64,000 bases of DNA from Flammula alnicola (lineage: Eukaryota; Basidiomycota; Agaricomycetes; Agaricales; Strophariaceae), in the NCBI GenBank assembly GCA_015499995.1, contig JADNRV010000003.1, positions 186,001-250,000 on the forward strand, written 5' to 3'. Positions 24,395 to 33,255 of the stretch are shown piece by piece. Positions within the stretch are counted from its first letter, which is position 1; each line of letters starts with the position of its first letter. The position numbers and the translations under genes are program-made. The notes under the pieces were generated by a model that did no database searches, was not told the DNA's origin, and was given only the letters and a program-made list of their open reading frames with translations.

Positions 24395-24526
24395 ATCTGA
24401 CGATTGGGGGAGAAGAGCGATTTTATTCGCTCTTGTGTTTATCAATCCGGAGGGTGTAACCTTCCCCCAAACTGGGAATGAAATGACCACAAGGTGAAAT
24501 CCTCCGGATTGAAACCTTCCCCCAAA
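24395..24526. repeat. Nested palindrome cluster
   Basis: An 8-bp stem with a 6-nt loop (AAGAGCGA 24413-24420 / TCGCTCTT 24427-24434), a 12-bp inverted repeat (TCAATCCGGAGG 24442-24453 / CCTCCGGATTGA 24501-24512), and a 14-bp direct repeat AACCTTCCCCCAAA (24458-24471 and 24513-24526). No coding content. Confidence 0.7.
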
Positions 24527-25211
24527 AACCCGTTTAGATGATCATAATAGATGTTAAGAAAGTATGCAGTTTAAAAATTAAGGTCCATCAAGAAATTGCT
24601 GCTTTAGGCTCTCGGACCCAAGCAGTCATTTATGCAGCTCAGTCCGGCATTATACAATATTCCGCATTGGAATTTATGAATCCAGAATGAATTCCCATTA
24701 AAAGAGTATAGGCCCTTATTTTTCTGTGGCAATTATTTTGCGTCATTCGTTAATTTGACCAAGGTCTGAAGGAAGGGTACGAAGCAGCTGCATTGAGCAT
24801 ACTCGATAACGTCAGTCAATGTGATTTCAGCTTTGTTTCGACTCATTCTCTGTCTCTGAATTTCACAAACATTGGCGGTAATCGACCAATTTAAGGATCA
24901 TAAGCCAATGTCTGTCCATGTATTCGCAGCTCCAAACAAGATCAGGTACAGCGTGCACATAGTTTACCTGTTTTTCGACACAACATTGTCTGGTCTGTGA
25001 TGAGGACGATGCCGTGTAAGAAGAAGATACTATAGACTGTATCTTCCTTAGATGTGCAATCCCCTCGTGTTGGGTTTCAGTAACAGGTGCCATGCAGTAC
25101 ATTGTCGTCATCGAGTCCTTCTTCTCTCTCAAGTTGACGTCGACCTAGAGCCAGAGGTCGTGAAGGAGATCTTCCGGATCTGTTTTTTCAATAGCCTTCG
25201 AAGTTCGAATT

Positions 25212-25613
25212 GTGCAGCTGGTGCGCTGCGAAGGCCTCAACGGCGATTTTCTCGCAGGCATCGAAGGCCTCAACGGCGATTTTCCCGCAGGCATCGACGA
25301 CAGGTTACAACTCGTCTCTCTAGACGATCTCTCAAGCAGTTTTGACTTCTGCGCAGTCGTCAGAAAGTGGCGCTGTGCATCGTTCTCTCTATCTAACTGC
25401 GACTGCATCGACAATGCTTTCATCGACTTCCTCACCCAGTCCGAGGAGGTCGCCCCACCGAAGGACGAAGAGTCTGCACCTGCAGACGTGCCAGTCACAG
25501 GTGGCCGTCGATTCACTTGCACGGATCCCAAGCAAGTGCGAGAACTGATGAACAGTGGTAATCCCGCAGTTCAAGCTGTGCTTTATGAACTAATGTCCGT
25601 CTGCATTTTCTGA
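25212..25613 (+). CDS. Orphan ORF with a 33-bp internal tandem repeat
   Basis: An open frame of 133 codons with no recognised domain. It contains a perfect in-frame tandem repeat: EGLNGDFLAGI then EGLNGDFPAGI (25230-25262 and 25263-25295, one base different). Downstream it is moderately acidic with TCTDPKQVRELMNSGNPAVQ near the end. The true start and any upstream exons are unknown; it may be a fragment of a degraded gene inside the repeat island. Confidence 0.3.
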   Translation: MQLVRCEGLNGDFLAGIEGLNGDFPAGIDDRLQLVSLDDLSSSFDFCAVVRKWRCASFSLSNCDCIDNAFIDFLTQSEEVAPPKDEESAPADVPVTGGRRFTCTDPKQVRELMNSGNPAVQAVLYELMSVCIF

Positions 25614-25884
25614 GCCTTAAATAAGATCACCCAGATGCATAAACACAAATCTGAGGGTGAATTCTGGATGGGATTCATGAATCATATGCGGAGAGCATGA
25701 TGCTCATAGCACTCGGCAACGCAGGTGTCAAGGACGGCGGATGCCTTACTTTATTTGGGGAGAGCGCAGCCCTCCTGACTGATCGTGTGGTCATCGACAC
25801 AGACTTCGCACTGTTCGACTGCACGCCCTCATTATATGGGTATTGCAGTGCCGTCATGAATATAAGGTCTCCATAGGTCCTTCT

Positions 25885-26010
25885 ATGGGCGGTTAGCGCA
25901 AACATAACGGGTCCCCACGATGGGCAACCAAACAAGCTTCCACGGCGGGCAGCACAAAATATGCAGGTCCCCATGGCGGGTAATCCGCTTCCATGCCGGA
26001 CAGCACAAAT
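25885..26010. repeat. Diverged outlying copies of the ~56-bp minisatellite unit
   Basis: GTCCCC at 25911 and 25967 (56 bp apart) begin units related to the main array at 26200-26735 (GTCCCCAC, GGGCAACCAA, CGGCGGGCAGCA). Confidence 0.7.
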
Positions 26011-26199
26011 ATAATGGGTCTTCAAATGTGGACTCCCTCTCCACAGTCACAGTAAACACTGTTAAACACACAGAGACAAGAAAGTTACACAAATGTTAAG
26101 ATGATGACGAAAGACTTAGCTTCTGCTATATAGAGATAACCACATTCGCATTTTGTTTCTTTGAAAATCTCTGCATTCCGAAAGTTCGAGGTGTCGCAT

Positions 26200-26735
26200 C
26201 AAACAAGCATGCCCACGGCAGGCAGCATAACAAACAGGTCCCCACAGTGGGCAACCAAACGAGCATGCCCAGGATTGGCAGCGTAATGAACAGGTCCCCA
26301 CGGTGGGCAACCAACAAGCATGCCCAGGATTGGCAGCATAACAACAGGTCCCCACGGTGGGCAACCAAACACGCATGCCCAGGTTTGGCAGCGTAACGAA
26401 CAGGTCCCCACGGTGGGCAACCAAACACGCATGCTCAGGATTGGCAGCGTAACAAGCAGGTCCCCACGGTGGGCAACCAACATGCATACCCACGGCGGGC
26501 AGCATAACAAAAGGTCCCCACGGTGGGCAACCAACATGCACACCCACGGCGGGCAGCATAACAAAAGGTCCCCACGATGGGCAACCAACATGCATACCCA
26601 CGGCGGGCAGCATAACATCCCACGATGGGCAACCAAACGAGCATACCCACGATGGGCAGCGTAACGAACCGGACGGCGGGCATCCCCAAGATGGCGGCAA
26701 CATGAATACTCATGGCGGGCAGCATAAGAAACATG
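26200..26735. repeat. Minisatellite, about nine units of ~55 bp
   Basis: Units begin GCATGCCC/GCATACCC at 26207, 26263, 26318, 26373, 26429, 26484, 26538, 26592 and 26641 (spacing 54-56, last 49). Each carries GGCAGC(A/G)TAAC, then GGTCCCCACGGTGGGCAACC, whose CCCACGGTGGG is a near-perfect palindrome. Long open frames on both strands (about 100-240 codons) result from the repeat and are not genes. Confidence 0.9.
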
Positions 26736-26944
26736 TCCCCGGTCTCTATGGTTCTTTAGACGAGCCGTCGAAAGGAACTTGAAAGAGAGAAGATTGTTAC
26801 ATGAACATTTAGAATGAAGAACTACGTAGCTTTTCTGTTGGTGAGGTTTTCTCAAGTTCTCCCCCTTTCTCCTCCTCTCTTTCTGAGTCTTAGATTCCAC
26901 AAAGAAGTGACTATGCAAGGGGATGAAGATGGAGAGAAACTAAT

Positions 26945-27104
26945 TAGCGAAAGTTTCAGGGCTCAACTAAGGCTCTGTCGATGATGAGCGTTGAGCCAAA
27001 AGCAAAGCTGCGCACGGATGTCGCAGGCGCGACTGTGACTCTCTCCTGATTTGTCAGCCTTAGTTGAGCCCAGACTCACAAGTTCGTTTGGGCACAACTT
27101 CCAA
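26945..27104. repeat. 160-bp direct repeat, copy 2
   Basis: Identical to 24213-24372, including the 15-bp inverted termini (here about 26959-27071). It lies just downstream of the minisatellite and about 350 bp before the zinc-cluster gene. Confidence 0.85.
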
Positions 27105-27452
27105 CGTTGAACCACGTTATCCATATATGGTCTCCCATGTTTCTGAAATTCAAGCAAGGCCTTGCAGACGGAGGCATTTGCTCTTGCAGGAGAAGTGTTT
27201 AGATATTCTGTTTAGTGAATCGTCGTAGACATACGCATATGCTGCTGTTACACCCTAAGGGCGAGCTTGAACCTTTCTGCTGCAGGAGACAAGAGAGACA
27301 GGAAGCTTTATTTGCAAGTTTCAGGCTTTTGTCACCGAGTAAATTCTAAATCCAGCCTGCAATAGTCACGTCACGTCTGAATCGCATTGATAATTTGTTG
27401 CAGGATCCTTGGTACACTTTGCGTTCAATCTACAAAAACCTAACCTGCTCTA

Positions 27453-29060
27453 ATGTCGACACATTTGGAGGATTCAGACCCCATCGAAGATCCAAACGAT
27501 GATGGGCAGCTGACTATACGTATCCCAAATCCAAAAGTATATATGGCACGCCAATCACAATGGATAGGCCGCAGGGGAAAACCTCGATGCGACAATTGTC
27601 GTTTGAGTAATTCAAAGGTCTGTCAATAATCATTTGCTTGTGCTTTCACAATACTGAGTCTTATCCGCCCAGTGCGATCGGGTATTACCAGTTTGCAACC
27701 ACTGCTCCTGGGCAAACCATAAAGAGTGCAAATATACACCCCTGCCCACTCCGGCCCATCGGGGCATACCTCGATGCGATCGCTGTCGAGCTAACAACAT
27801 GAAAGTGAGTAGCAAACATTTATGCCAAACTTCTGTATCCACTGTACTGAATTCCTCTTATTCAGTGTGACCGGAATCTGCCAATATGCAACAACTGCAA
27901 AGAATGTGCTCTCGGAACTACATGTAACTATACACCGAAGAAAAGGCACAAGCGTACAGATCCCGAAGATGCAAAGGCTATAGCTAATTCAACAGGCGAT
28001 TCGAAAAACTGGTCGAAATCGAGTGGCACTGAAAAAGCGACGAATAACGACCAAGGTGAAGGCCACACATTCTATGGGCAGAATATTGCTGCATCATTCC
28101 CAACAAGTCTATCACCCACTCACTCCGAGACTGAATCGACATCGGACCCTGACTCTAGCCATACTGGACGCTTCACCGCAGATTTCGCGAGACCTAGTAA
28201 ACGCTCTTTGTCCGCATATCCACCGCCACCAGAAGCAGCTGTTCAATTACCTTCTCAGCTAGAGATCATACCACACACATTCCCAGCAGCTCACAAAATT
28301 CTAATCAACAGCGCACATATCGAACCCTGGACACATTCGTCGTTTATCCCACTTCCGGATTTTGTGTTCAAGTGTCTTTATCAAGTCGACCCGGTCGAAA
28401 TGCCAAAGCGACAGGAATTCGACGCCGCGTTAGTAACCTTCCAAAAGAGTATGATGGAAGTACTGCGAGAGACCGCGTTTCTTTCCGTGGACAAATACAC
28501 CAAAGTCGTCCGTGCTCTGCAGAGCGGTGATACCTCAGGGTTGTCTGAGCGAATGCGCTCTTGGACTACGATGCACCGACTGTGCTCTGGATCCGACAAG
28601 TACAACGTTATTTTGGCTCCACGGGACTCTGTATTCTCCATGGATACAACTCCAGCGGAAAGTCATAAGCGCAAATTTGTCGCCGACCTCCTGAGTGGAA
28701 ATACGGACACCGATAGTCTACAGGTAAATTTTTTCCCCGAGGCAAAAAATAAACACAACTGACATTCCTTTTAGGTGCACCACTACGATCGACTACCCGT
28801 CCAAAATCAGCTGTACGATATATTGACTTATGCACATCGTTCGCACCTTCCTGCGCCTCAAATGCTCCTTGAAGTCGTTCGTCTCAGATTCGTCAGTCGT
28901 CGGATTTGTCTTATCGATTATGTTTTTACTAATTACGACTTTTTCAAAGGCGTTCATTACATGGCCTATGGCAGAAATGTATGTCAGGATGTGCCCACTG
29001 TGCATCATGCGCAATAAACAAGACCGCTCGCATCAAAATTCCAGCCCTTTGACTGCTTAA
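27453..29060 (+). CDS. Transcription factor with two Zn2Cys6 clusters and an integrase-like H2C2 finger
   Basis: Five exons: 27453-27617, 27673-27804, 27866-28721, 28774-28891, 28950-29060. Two fungal binuclear clusters lie in tandem: PRCDNCRLSNSK+CDRVLPVCNHC and PRCDRCRANNMK+CDRNLPICNNC, each CX2CX6CX6CX2CX7-8C. Both are cut by a phase-0 intron at the same place, between K and CDR. Then come a basic stretch (KKRHKRTD), an Asn/Ser/Thr-rich linker and a helical region (FQKSMMEVLRETAFLSVDKY). The C-terminus, ILTYAHRSHLPAPQMLLEVV plus ITWPMAEMYVRMCPLCIMRN, has the spacing and residues of the H2C2 zinc finger of retroelement integrases (H..H, WP.M, CxxC). Nuclear DNA binding is inferred. The frame is clean. 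Confidence 0.75.
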
Positions 29061-29458
29061 TCGAAAATTTCTCGTCTAATTTCGGTTCTCTCTTCGCACA
29101 CCACCCATGCCTGTCTTTTTATCATTATCATATTTAATAAGGTGTGAAGTGCTTTTCTCGGACTCAATCCTCAATCGACTTGCTACTTATCCTTTTATGG
29201 TTCCTTATTCCTATTGTATCGTCATGTATTTCAACTTTTATTTTATATAGTGCCGGTGTACAGTACTCATCGCTTAGTGCAAATAATGAAAGCATCACAT
29301 TGGAATGGTAGAAGAGAAAAGATCGCAACAAGACTCGACTACATGAAGTTGTCTCGACAGAACTCTACAGACATCATCCTACGTAGGCCTTTTTTTCTTT
29401 CTTTTTTCGTTTTATCTTACATGGTCCAAAGTACATACAAAACAACAATATAATCAAA
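29061..29458. other. Convergent 3' spacer
   Basis: 398 bp between the zinc-cluster gene and the SAM decarboxylase gene. T-rich with several poly-T runs; likely both 3' UTRs. No other feature seen. Confidence 0.5.
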
Positions 29459-30801
29459 TCATCTCAGTTCAAAGCTCGCAAACGCCAAGTCGTATCCTCC
29501 AAATTCGTAATTGATTTTGTCCGTCCTCCTGTAGACCCGCTGAAATCCGTTTATTCCATTCGCCTTGCCAGAGCAGGAATTGACCGGGGATTCGGTCAGA
29601 GCGACCTTGAATGCTTTCTGGGCTGCTTCGACGGCAGGCTCTCCTCCAGTCTCGTTGTCTTCGCTCGATATAAATAGCGTCAAAGTGATCCGGCCAGGCT
29701 CAAATATATTGACGACGCGTTTTATGAGTGCCTTGAGATCCGGAATTTTGCCTTCGTGCGAAACCTTGGAGGTCGAAAGGGGGACGTTGCACTCGAAGCT
29801 GGCGTAAGACCAGCCCTCTTCCGGGGTAACGTGGATGGTATAGTAGCCTTCACCTGAGTGAGGCCCATCTAGGGGGACTGCCGCGCCGTCTGTGCCGGCG
29901 GGGTAGTCAAAATTATTTTCGAGGGACTCGTGGCCCCATTTTATCAGGGCGTTGGAGGAATACCCGCAGGGCTGGAACGCGTATGCGTCCAGTTTGGTCA
30001 AGGACGGCGGGAATATGGTGGAGATACCCAAAGTTTCGGAAAGCTCTGCGGCCAGAGAGGAAGGGGTGATATCGTCCGTTAGTTCATCGAAGAAGAACGG
30101 TTGGCGGGCTTTTGGGGACAGGTCACTCATTAAAATTTCGATAGTGTAATCGACGTGCCGGTCCTCCGATTCCACGTGAGTGGGGTAGGGGTGTGGGCCT
30201 GTGGAAAATGACTCTGGGGTTGTCATATAAAGCAGCCAATGATCGCCGTTGACTTTGCCGACCGTGTAAGCGGCGCCATTGTTGAAAAAATTGTCCAGGT
30301 ATTCGACCTCCTGTTTCCAGTCTCTGTGAGGGCCGATCTGACGTTCGGGGAACATGAACGATTTGCGAGAATAAAAGAATCGATAGACCGTGGTCAAGTT
30401 AGCCTCTTTGGCTGCGATTTCGAGGATGCGGGGTAACCCGAGGAGATTGAGGGTTGTTCCGCATGTCTTGAGGATGAGACGGTGGGGCGAGACGAAAAAA
30501 GATGACTCGCTGCAATTTTGGTGAGACTGGGGAGTAGTAATAATAGTCAGAAAAACACCGACCTTAACAAGTATGCATCCATTTCTTTTCCTTCAACGAC
30601 ACTCAACACTTTGCATTTTACGATGTCCAACATGTCCTCCCATGTCTGGCGAGGGACAGTTCGAAGGCCGGTCTTTCCGCCGCTAGCATTGTCCAGAGGT
30701 GGGACTTTCGCAGCGGAAGGAGTGAACCATATTTCTAGGAGCTTTTCCGGGCCCTCGAAGGGCGCCGATGCTTGATAATCTTCAGCGAAGTCTGTTGACA
30801 T
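29459..30801 (-). CDS. SPE2: S-adenosylmethionine decarboxylase proenzyme
   Basis: Makes decarboxylated SAM for spermidine and spermine synthesis in the cytosol. Exons 30801-30562 and 30509-29459 join in frame across a 52-nt intron, giving about 430 residues. The intron falls inside the self-cleavage motif: spliced it reads AYLLSESSFFVSP, where the inner Ser becomes the pyruvoyl group. Other hallmarks: the N-terminal FEGPEKLLEIWF, LKTCGTT with the catalytic Cys, FYSRKSFMFPERQIGPHRDW, and near the C-terminus GEGYYTIHVTPEEGWSYASF. Intact. Shares a divergent promoter (337 bp) with the DUF1279 gene. Confidence 0.95.
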
Positions 30802-31138
30802 GAGTGAATTATGCTATCGCAAAGCTGAGAGAGATCGAACGCGAATGGCAACGACTGGATACATGTAACGGGGATGAGAGCAGAAAAAATGGAGATGGTA
30901 AGAGACAAGAACGAGATGGAGAAAGTGCCCTCAAAGCAAATGAGGGAACTTGAACGGTGCAAGGACGAGAAGCGGACGACCACAGCAATTTCAATCATCG
31001 ATCACCTTAATTTTTTGACAACCGTAACCAAACGGAGATATCGATCGGACCTTGTCATTCCACGTGACACGCGTGTCATAATATCTACTGTACAGCCACC
31101 AGTGCGATGCCATTCACAAGTCTCTGTCACTGTTTATA
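30802..31138. promoter_or_regulatory. Divergent promoter of SPE2 and the DUF1279 gene
   Basis: Holds a CACGTG E-box (31061-31066) overlapping a perfect 14-bp palindrome, TGACACGCGTGTCA (31065-31078), with an MCB-type ACGCGT at its centre. It lies about 60 bp before the DUF1279 start. Binding factors are not known. Confidence 0.45.
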
Positions 31139-31807
31139 ATGAGAGGCTTCCTTCCTAGACTACATATCCTTAGGACCATTGCACCAAAAGTCACTCGGCC
31201 TCTGCTGCCAACGACAAGCACACGCTTTGTCCCCTCTGCGCTCACAAATACTCCAAGACACGCCCGTCTATTTTCCCACTTCCCTGCCAGACTCAACGCT
31301 AACCCTCCACAATCACCGTCCGACCCTCAAAAAATTCTACCGCCAGGCGCAAGTATATCACAGCGACTAAAGCATCTCATCAAATCATATGGTTGGTATG
31401 CCCTCGGCATATATATTATCATCGGCGCCCTCGACTTCGGTGTCGCTTTCGTCGGGATCAACCTTCTCGGCGCAGAATACGTCTCCCATGTTGCCGCCAG
31501 CGTCAAATCCATGATAGCTGACGTCCTGCACTCGCGACCTGCCGAACCAGGTAGAGACGAGATAGAGGGTGTCAACAACCCTCAGTCGAGCGGCCAGGAA
31601 GGTCTCTACGCTATGCTCGTGCTGGCGTACACAATCCACAAAACACTGTTCCTGCCCGTTCGGGTTGGTCTCACGGCAGCAGTCACGCCGAGACTAGTTG
31701 GCTGGCTTGGACAGAGGGGGTGGACAGGCAGTGCTGGCACTCGCCGTGCAGCCCATGAGATGCGAGAGAAGCTCAGGGAGAGACAAAATAGAGGGAGCGA
31801 ACCATGA
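31139..31807 (+). CDS. DUF1279 / FAM210-like mitochondrial membrane protein
   Basis: Single-exon, 222 residues. N-terminus MRGFLPRLHILRTIAPKVTR is rich in Arg and lacks acids, as in a mitochondrial presequence. The DUF1279 core follows: LKHLIKSYGWYALGIYIIIG, then ALDFGVAFVGINLLGAEYV, a membrane segment. The C-terminal part has KTLFLPVRVGLTAAVTPRLV followed by a basic helix (RRAAHEMREKLRERQNRG). FAM210A/B and yeast Nat2 share this domain; the exact role is not established. Intact. Confidence 0.82.
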   Translation: MRGFLPRLHILRTIAPKVTRPLLPTTSTRFVPSALTNTPRHARLFSHFPARLNANPPQSPSDPQKILPPGASISQRLKHLIKSYGWYALGIYIIIGALDFGVAFVGINLLGAEYVSHVAASVKSMIADVLHSRPAEPGRDEIEGVNNPQSSGQEGLYAMLVLAYTIHKTLFLPVRVGLTAAVTPRLVGWLGQRGWTGSAGTRRAAHEMREKLRERQNRGSEP

Positions 31808-32389
31808 GCTTCGAGTCTCTTTACGCTCCAGAAGTAGACCATAGTATTCAGGTGTGTATGTGATTGTTCCGTCTACTCTTCTCTATGTTTACCCTTCGGT
31901 TCCAGGAATGATTTTAATCCGTGGCTGTTTATTTCATCAATGTAATTCATTACTGCTATTGCAAGTGTTTCGTTTGCATCGTTGGGCTCGAAGAGTTTTC
32001 TCCAGATCCCGCGCTTGCCATGTAACGATTCCAAATTCACTGAACAATTCCTACTCTATTTTCTACGTATTTATTCCCTCATGGCACCCAACTCTTTCGA
32101 ATATCCAGATGGCTCATACAATGCATTGAGAATGGGCAGCTTAGCTTGTAATTTGTAGACTTGTCCCAAATACCGAGTCCTATGAGTGACGCGTCTTCTA
32201 CGTCCTTCCGCATTTTTAAGAAGCTTTCGGCATCCGTTCATACGCGTCGTTTCCGGCGAGAGCATGACTTTGGTGTGGCGATGTTGAATCATTTGTACCT
32301 ATTGTTTATATGGGCCATTGCTGTCTAAACATAACAATGCTGTAGATACGGGGACTGCTCTCTCCGACTTCACCTCTAAGACCTTGACC
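31808..32389. other. Intergenic region
   Basis: About 580 bp between two same-strand genes. T/C-rich at first (3' UTR), then the promoter of the complex I subunit gene. No other feature recognised. Confidence 0.5.
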
Positions 32390-32839
32390 ATGTCGCTCGC
32401 TAGAAGGGCCCTTCTGGTCGCTTCGCGTTCAAAACCTGTTTTCACTACGCAGACAAGAGCTGCTTCATCCTCATCTCACGATCACCATGAGGATGCACAT
32501 CATGAGGATTCGACAGTGTATCCTGCAGAAAGTGTGTGCTTTATTCCTGTACCTTTGTTCATGGCATCTCATGTGGGTATTTGTATAGCCTTCGGAACTG
32601 CTTTGTGGAGAAACGTGCTCCTAGCCTCAGTGGCTGGTGTCGCCATATTTAAATACGCACCGGTCGCGGATGAGAACGTCTATCTCACCCGGTGGATTGC
32701 CATGTACAAGACGCCGCGCGACTACTGGCTCTCGTTGAACGCAACGCACACGGTGCAAGCAGAGGAGATCGCACAGGGCACCATTCTGATGAACGACGCG
32801 AGCACGCCAGCGATCCACCGATTCACATACCCACAGTAA
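32390..32839 (+). CDS. Complex I (NADH:ubiquinone oxidoreductase) 17.8-kDa-type subunit
   Basis: Accessory subunit of respiratory complex I, matching the fungal 17.8-kDa protein. Start at 32390 gives a presequence MSLARRALLVASRSKPVFTT. A His-rich stretch (SSSHDHHEDAHHEDSTVYPA) leads to an intron (32532-32588); splicing joins AE to TFGTALWRNVLLASVAGVAI, a membrane helix. The C-terminus ENVYLTRWIAMYKTPRDYW...NDASTPAIHRFTYPQ is characteristic. Unspliced, the reading frame stays open because the intron is 57 nt. About 130 residues when spliced. Confidence 0.82.
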   Translation: MSLARRALLVASRSKPVFTTQTRAASSSSHDHHEDAHHEDSTVYPAESVCFIPVPLFMASHVGICIAFGTALWRNVLLASVAGVAIFKYAPVADENVYLTRWIAMYKTPRDYWLSLNATHTVQAEEIAQGTILMNDASTPAIHRFTYPQ

Positions 32840-33255
32840 GTGACTAGTAGTGCGGCTAGTTCGGTGGGCTGATTTTGAACCAGGTCGATGTTGCAAGCGT
32901 CACCCTTCATGAACGGAGTTGGACTGTCTGTAGATATGAGCGGTGTTGTTCCCAAGACTGGCTACGAGCATGTGTAGATAGAAAAATGCGGAATTTATCG
33001 GCTTTTGATGGGATACATAAGACAACAAAGAGTCTGTTGACAACCACGTTTTTGGATCAAACGACGGTTTGAGCTCTTGGCTACGCGTTTGAAATTCGAT
33101 TTTGCAGCCTCGACGGTGTGTATCTCTCAAAGTCGCGCAGTCTTTCTCGTGCAAATCCTTACTCTCCTTTCCTTTCCTCTCTTTTCAGCACCCCTTTACG
33201 GGTTTCCTCTAATATACCCCCGCTTGCACCGTGGATGCCCCTCTATTCCAATTAG
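32840..33255. other. Intergenic region before RAX2
   Basis: 416 bp. Holds the 3' UTR of the complex I gene and a pyrimidine-rich promoter tract (about 33140-33200) before RAX2. Nothing else seen. Confidence 0.5.

Noticed and set aside
26200..26735. CRISPR-like array
   Set aside because: The whole ~55-bp unit repeats with no unique spacers, and the host is a fungus. It is a minisatellite.
26116..26918. Long Cys/Pro/Trp-rich open frames on both strands
   Set aside because: They come from the minisatellite repeat lacking stops; both strands give repeats of the same unit and no family.
24213..27104. LTR or TRIM retroelement with 160-bp terminal repeats
   Set aside because: The repeats do not start TG or end CA, no target duplication or primer-binding site was found, and no retroelement protein lies between them.
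30735..30998. Regulatory upstream ORF for SAM decarboxylase
   Set aside because: An 87-codon frame overlaps the start codon, but the transcript start is unknown and its text has no resemblance to known short regulatory peptides.
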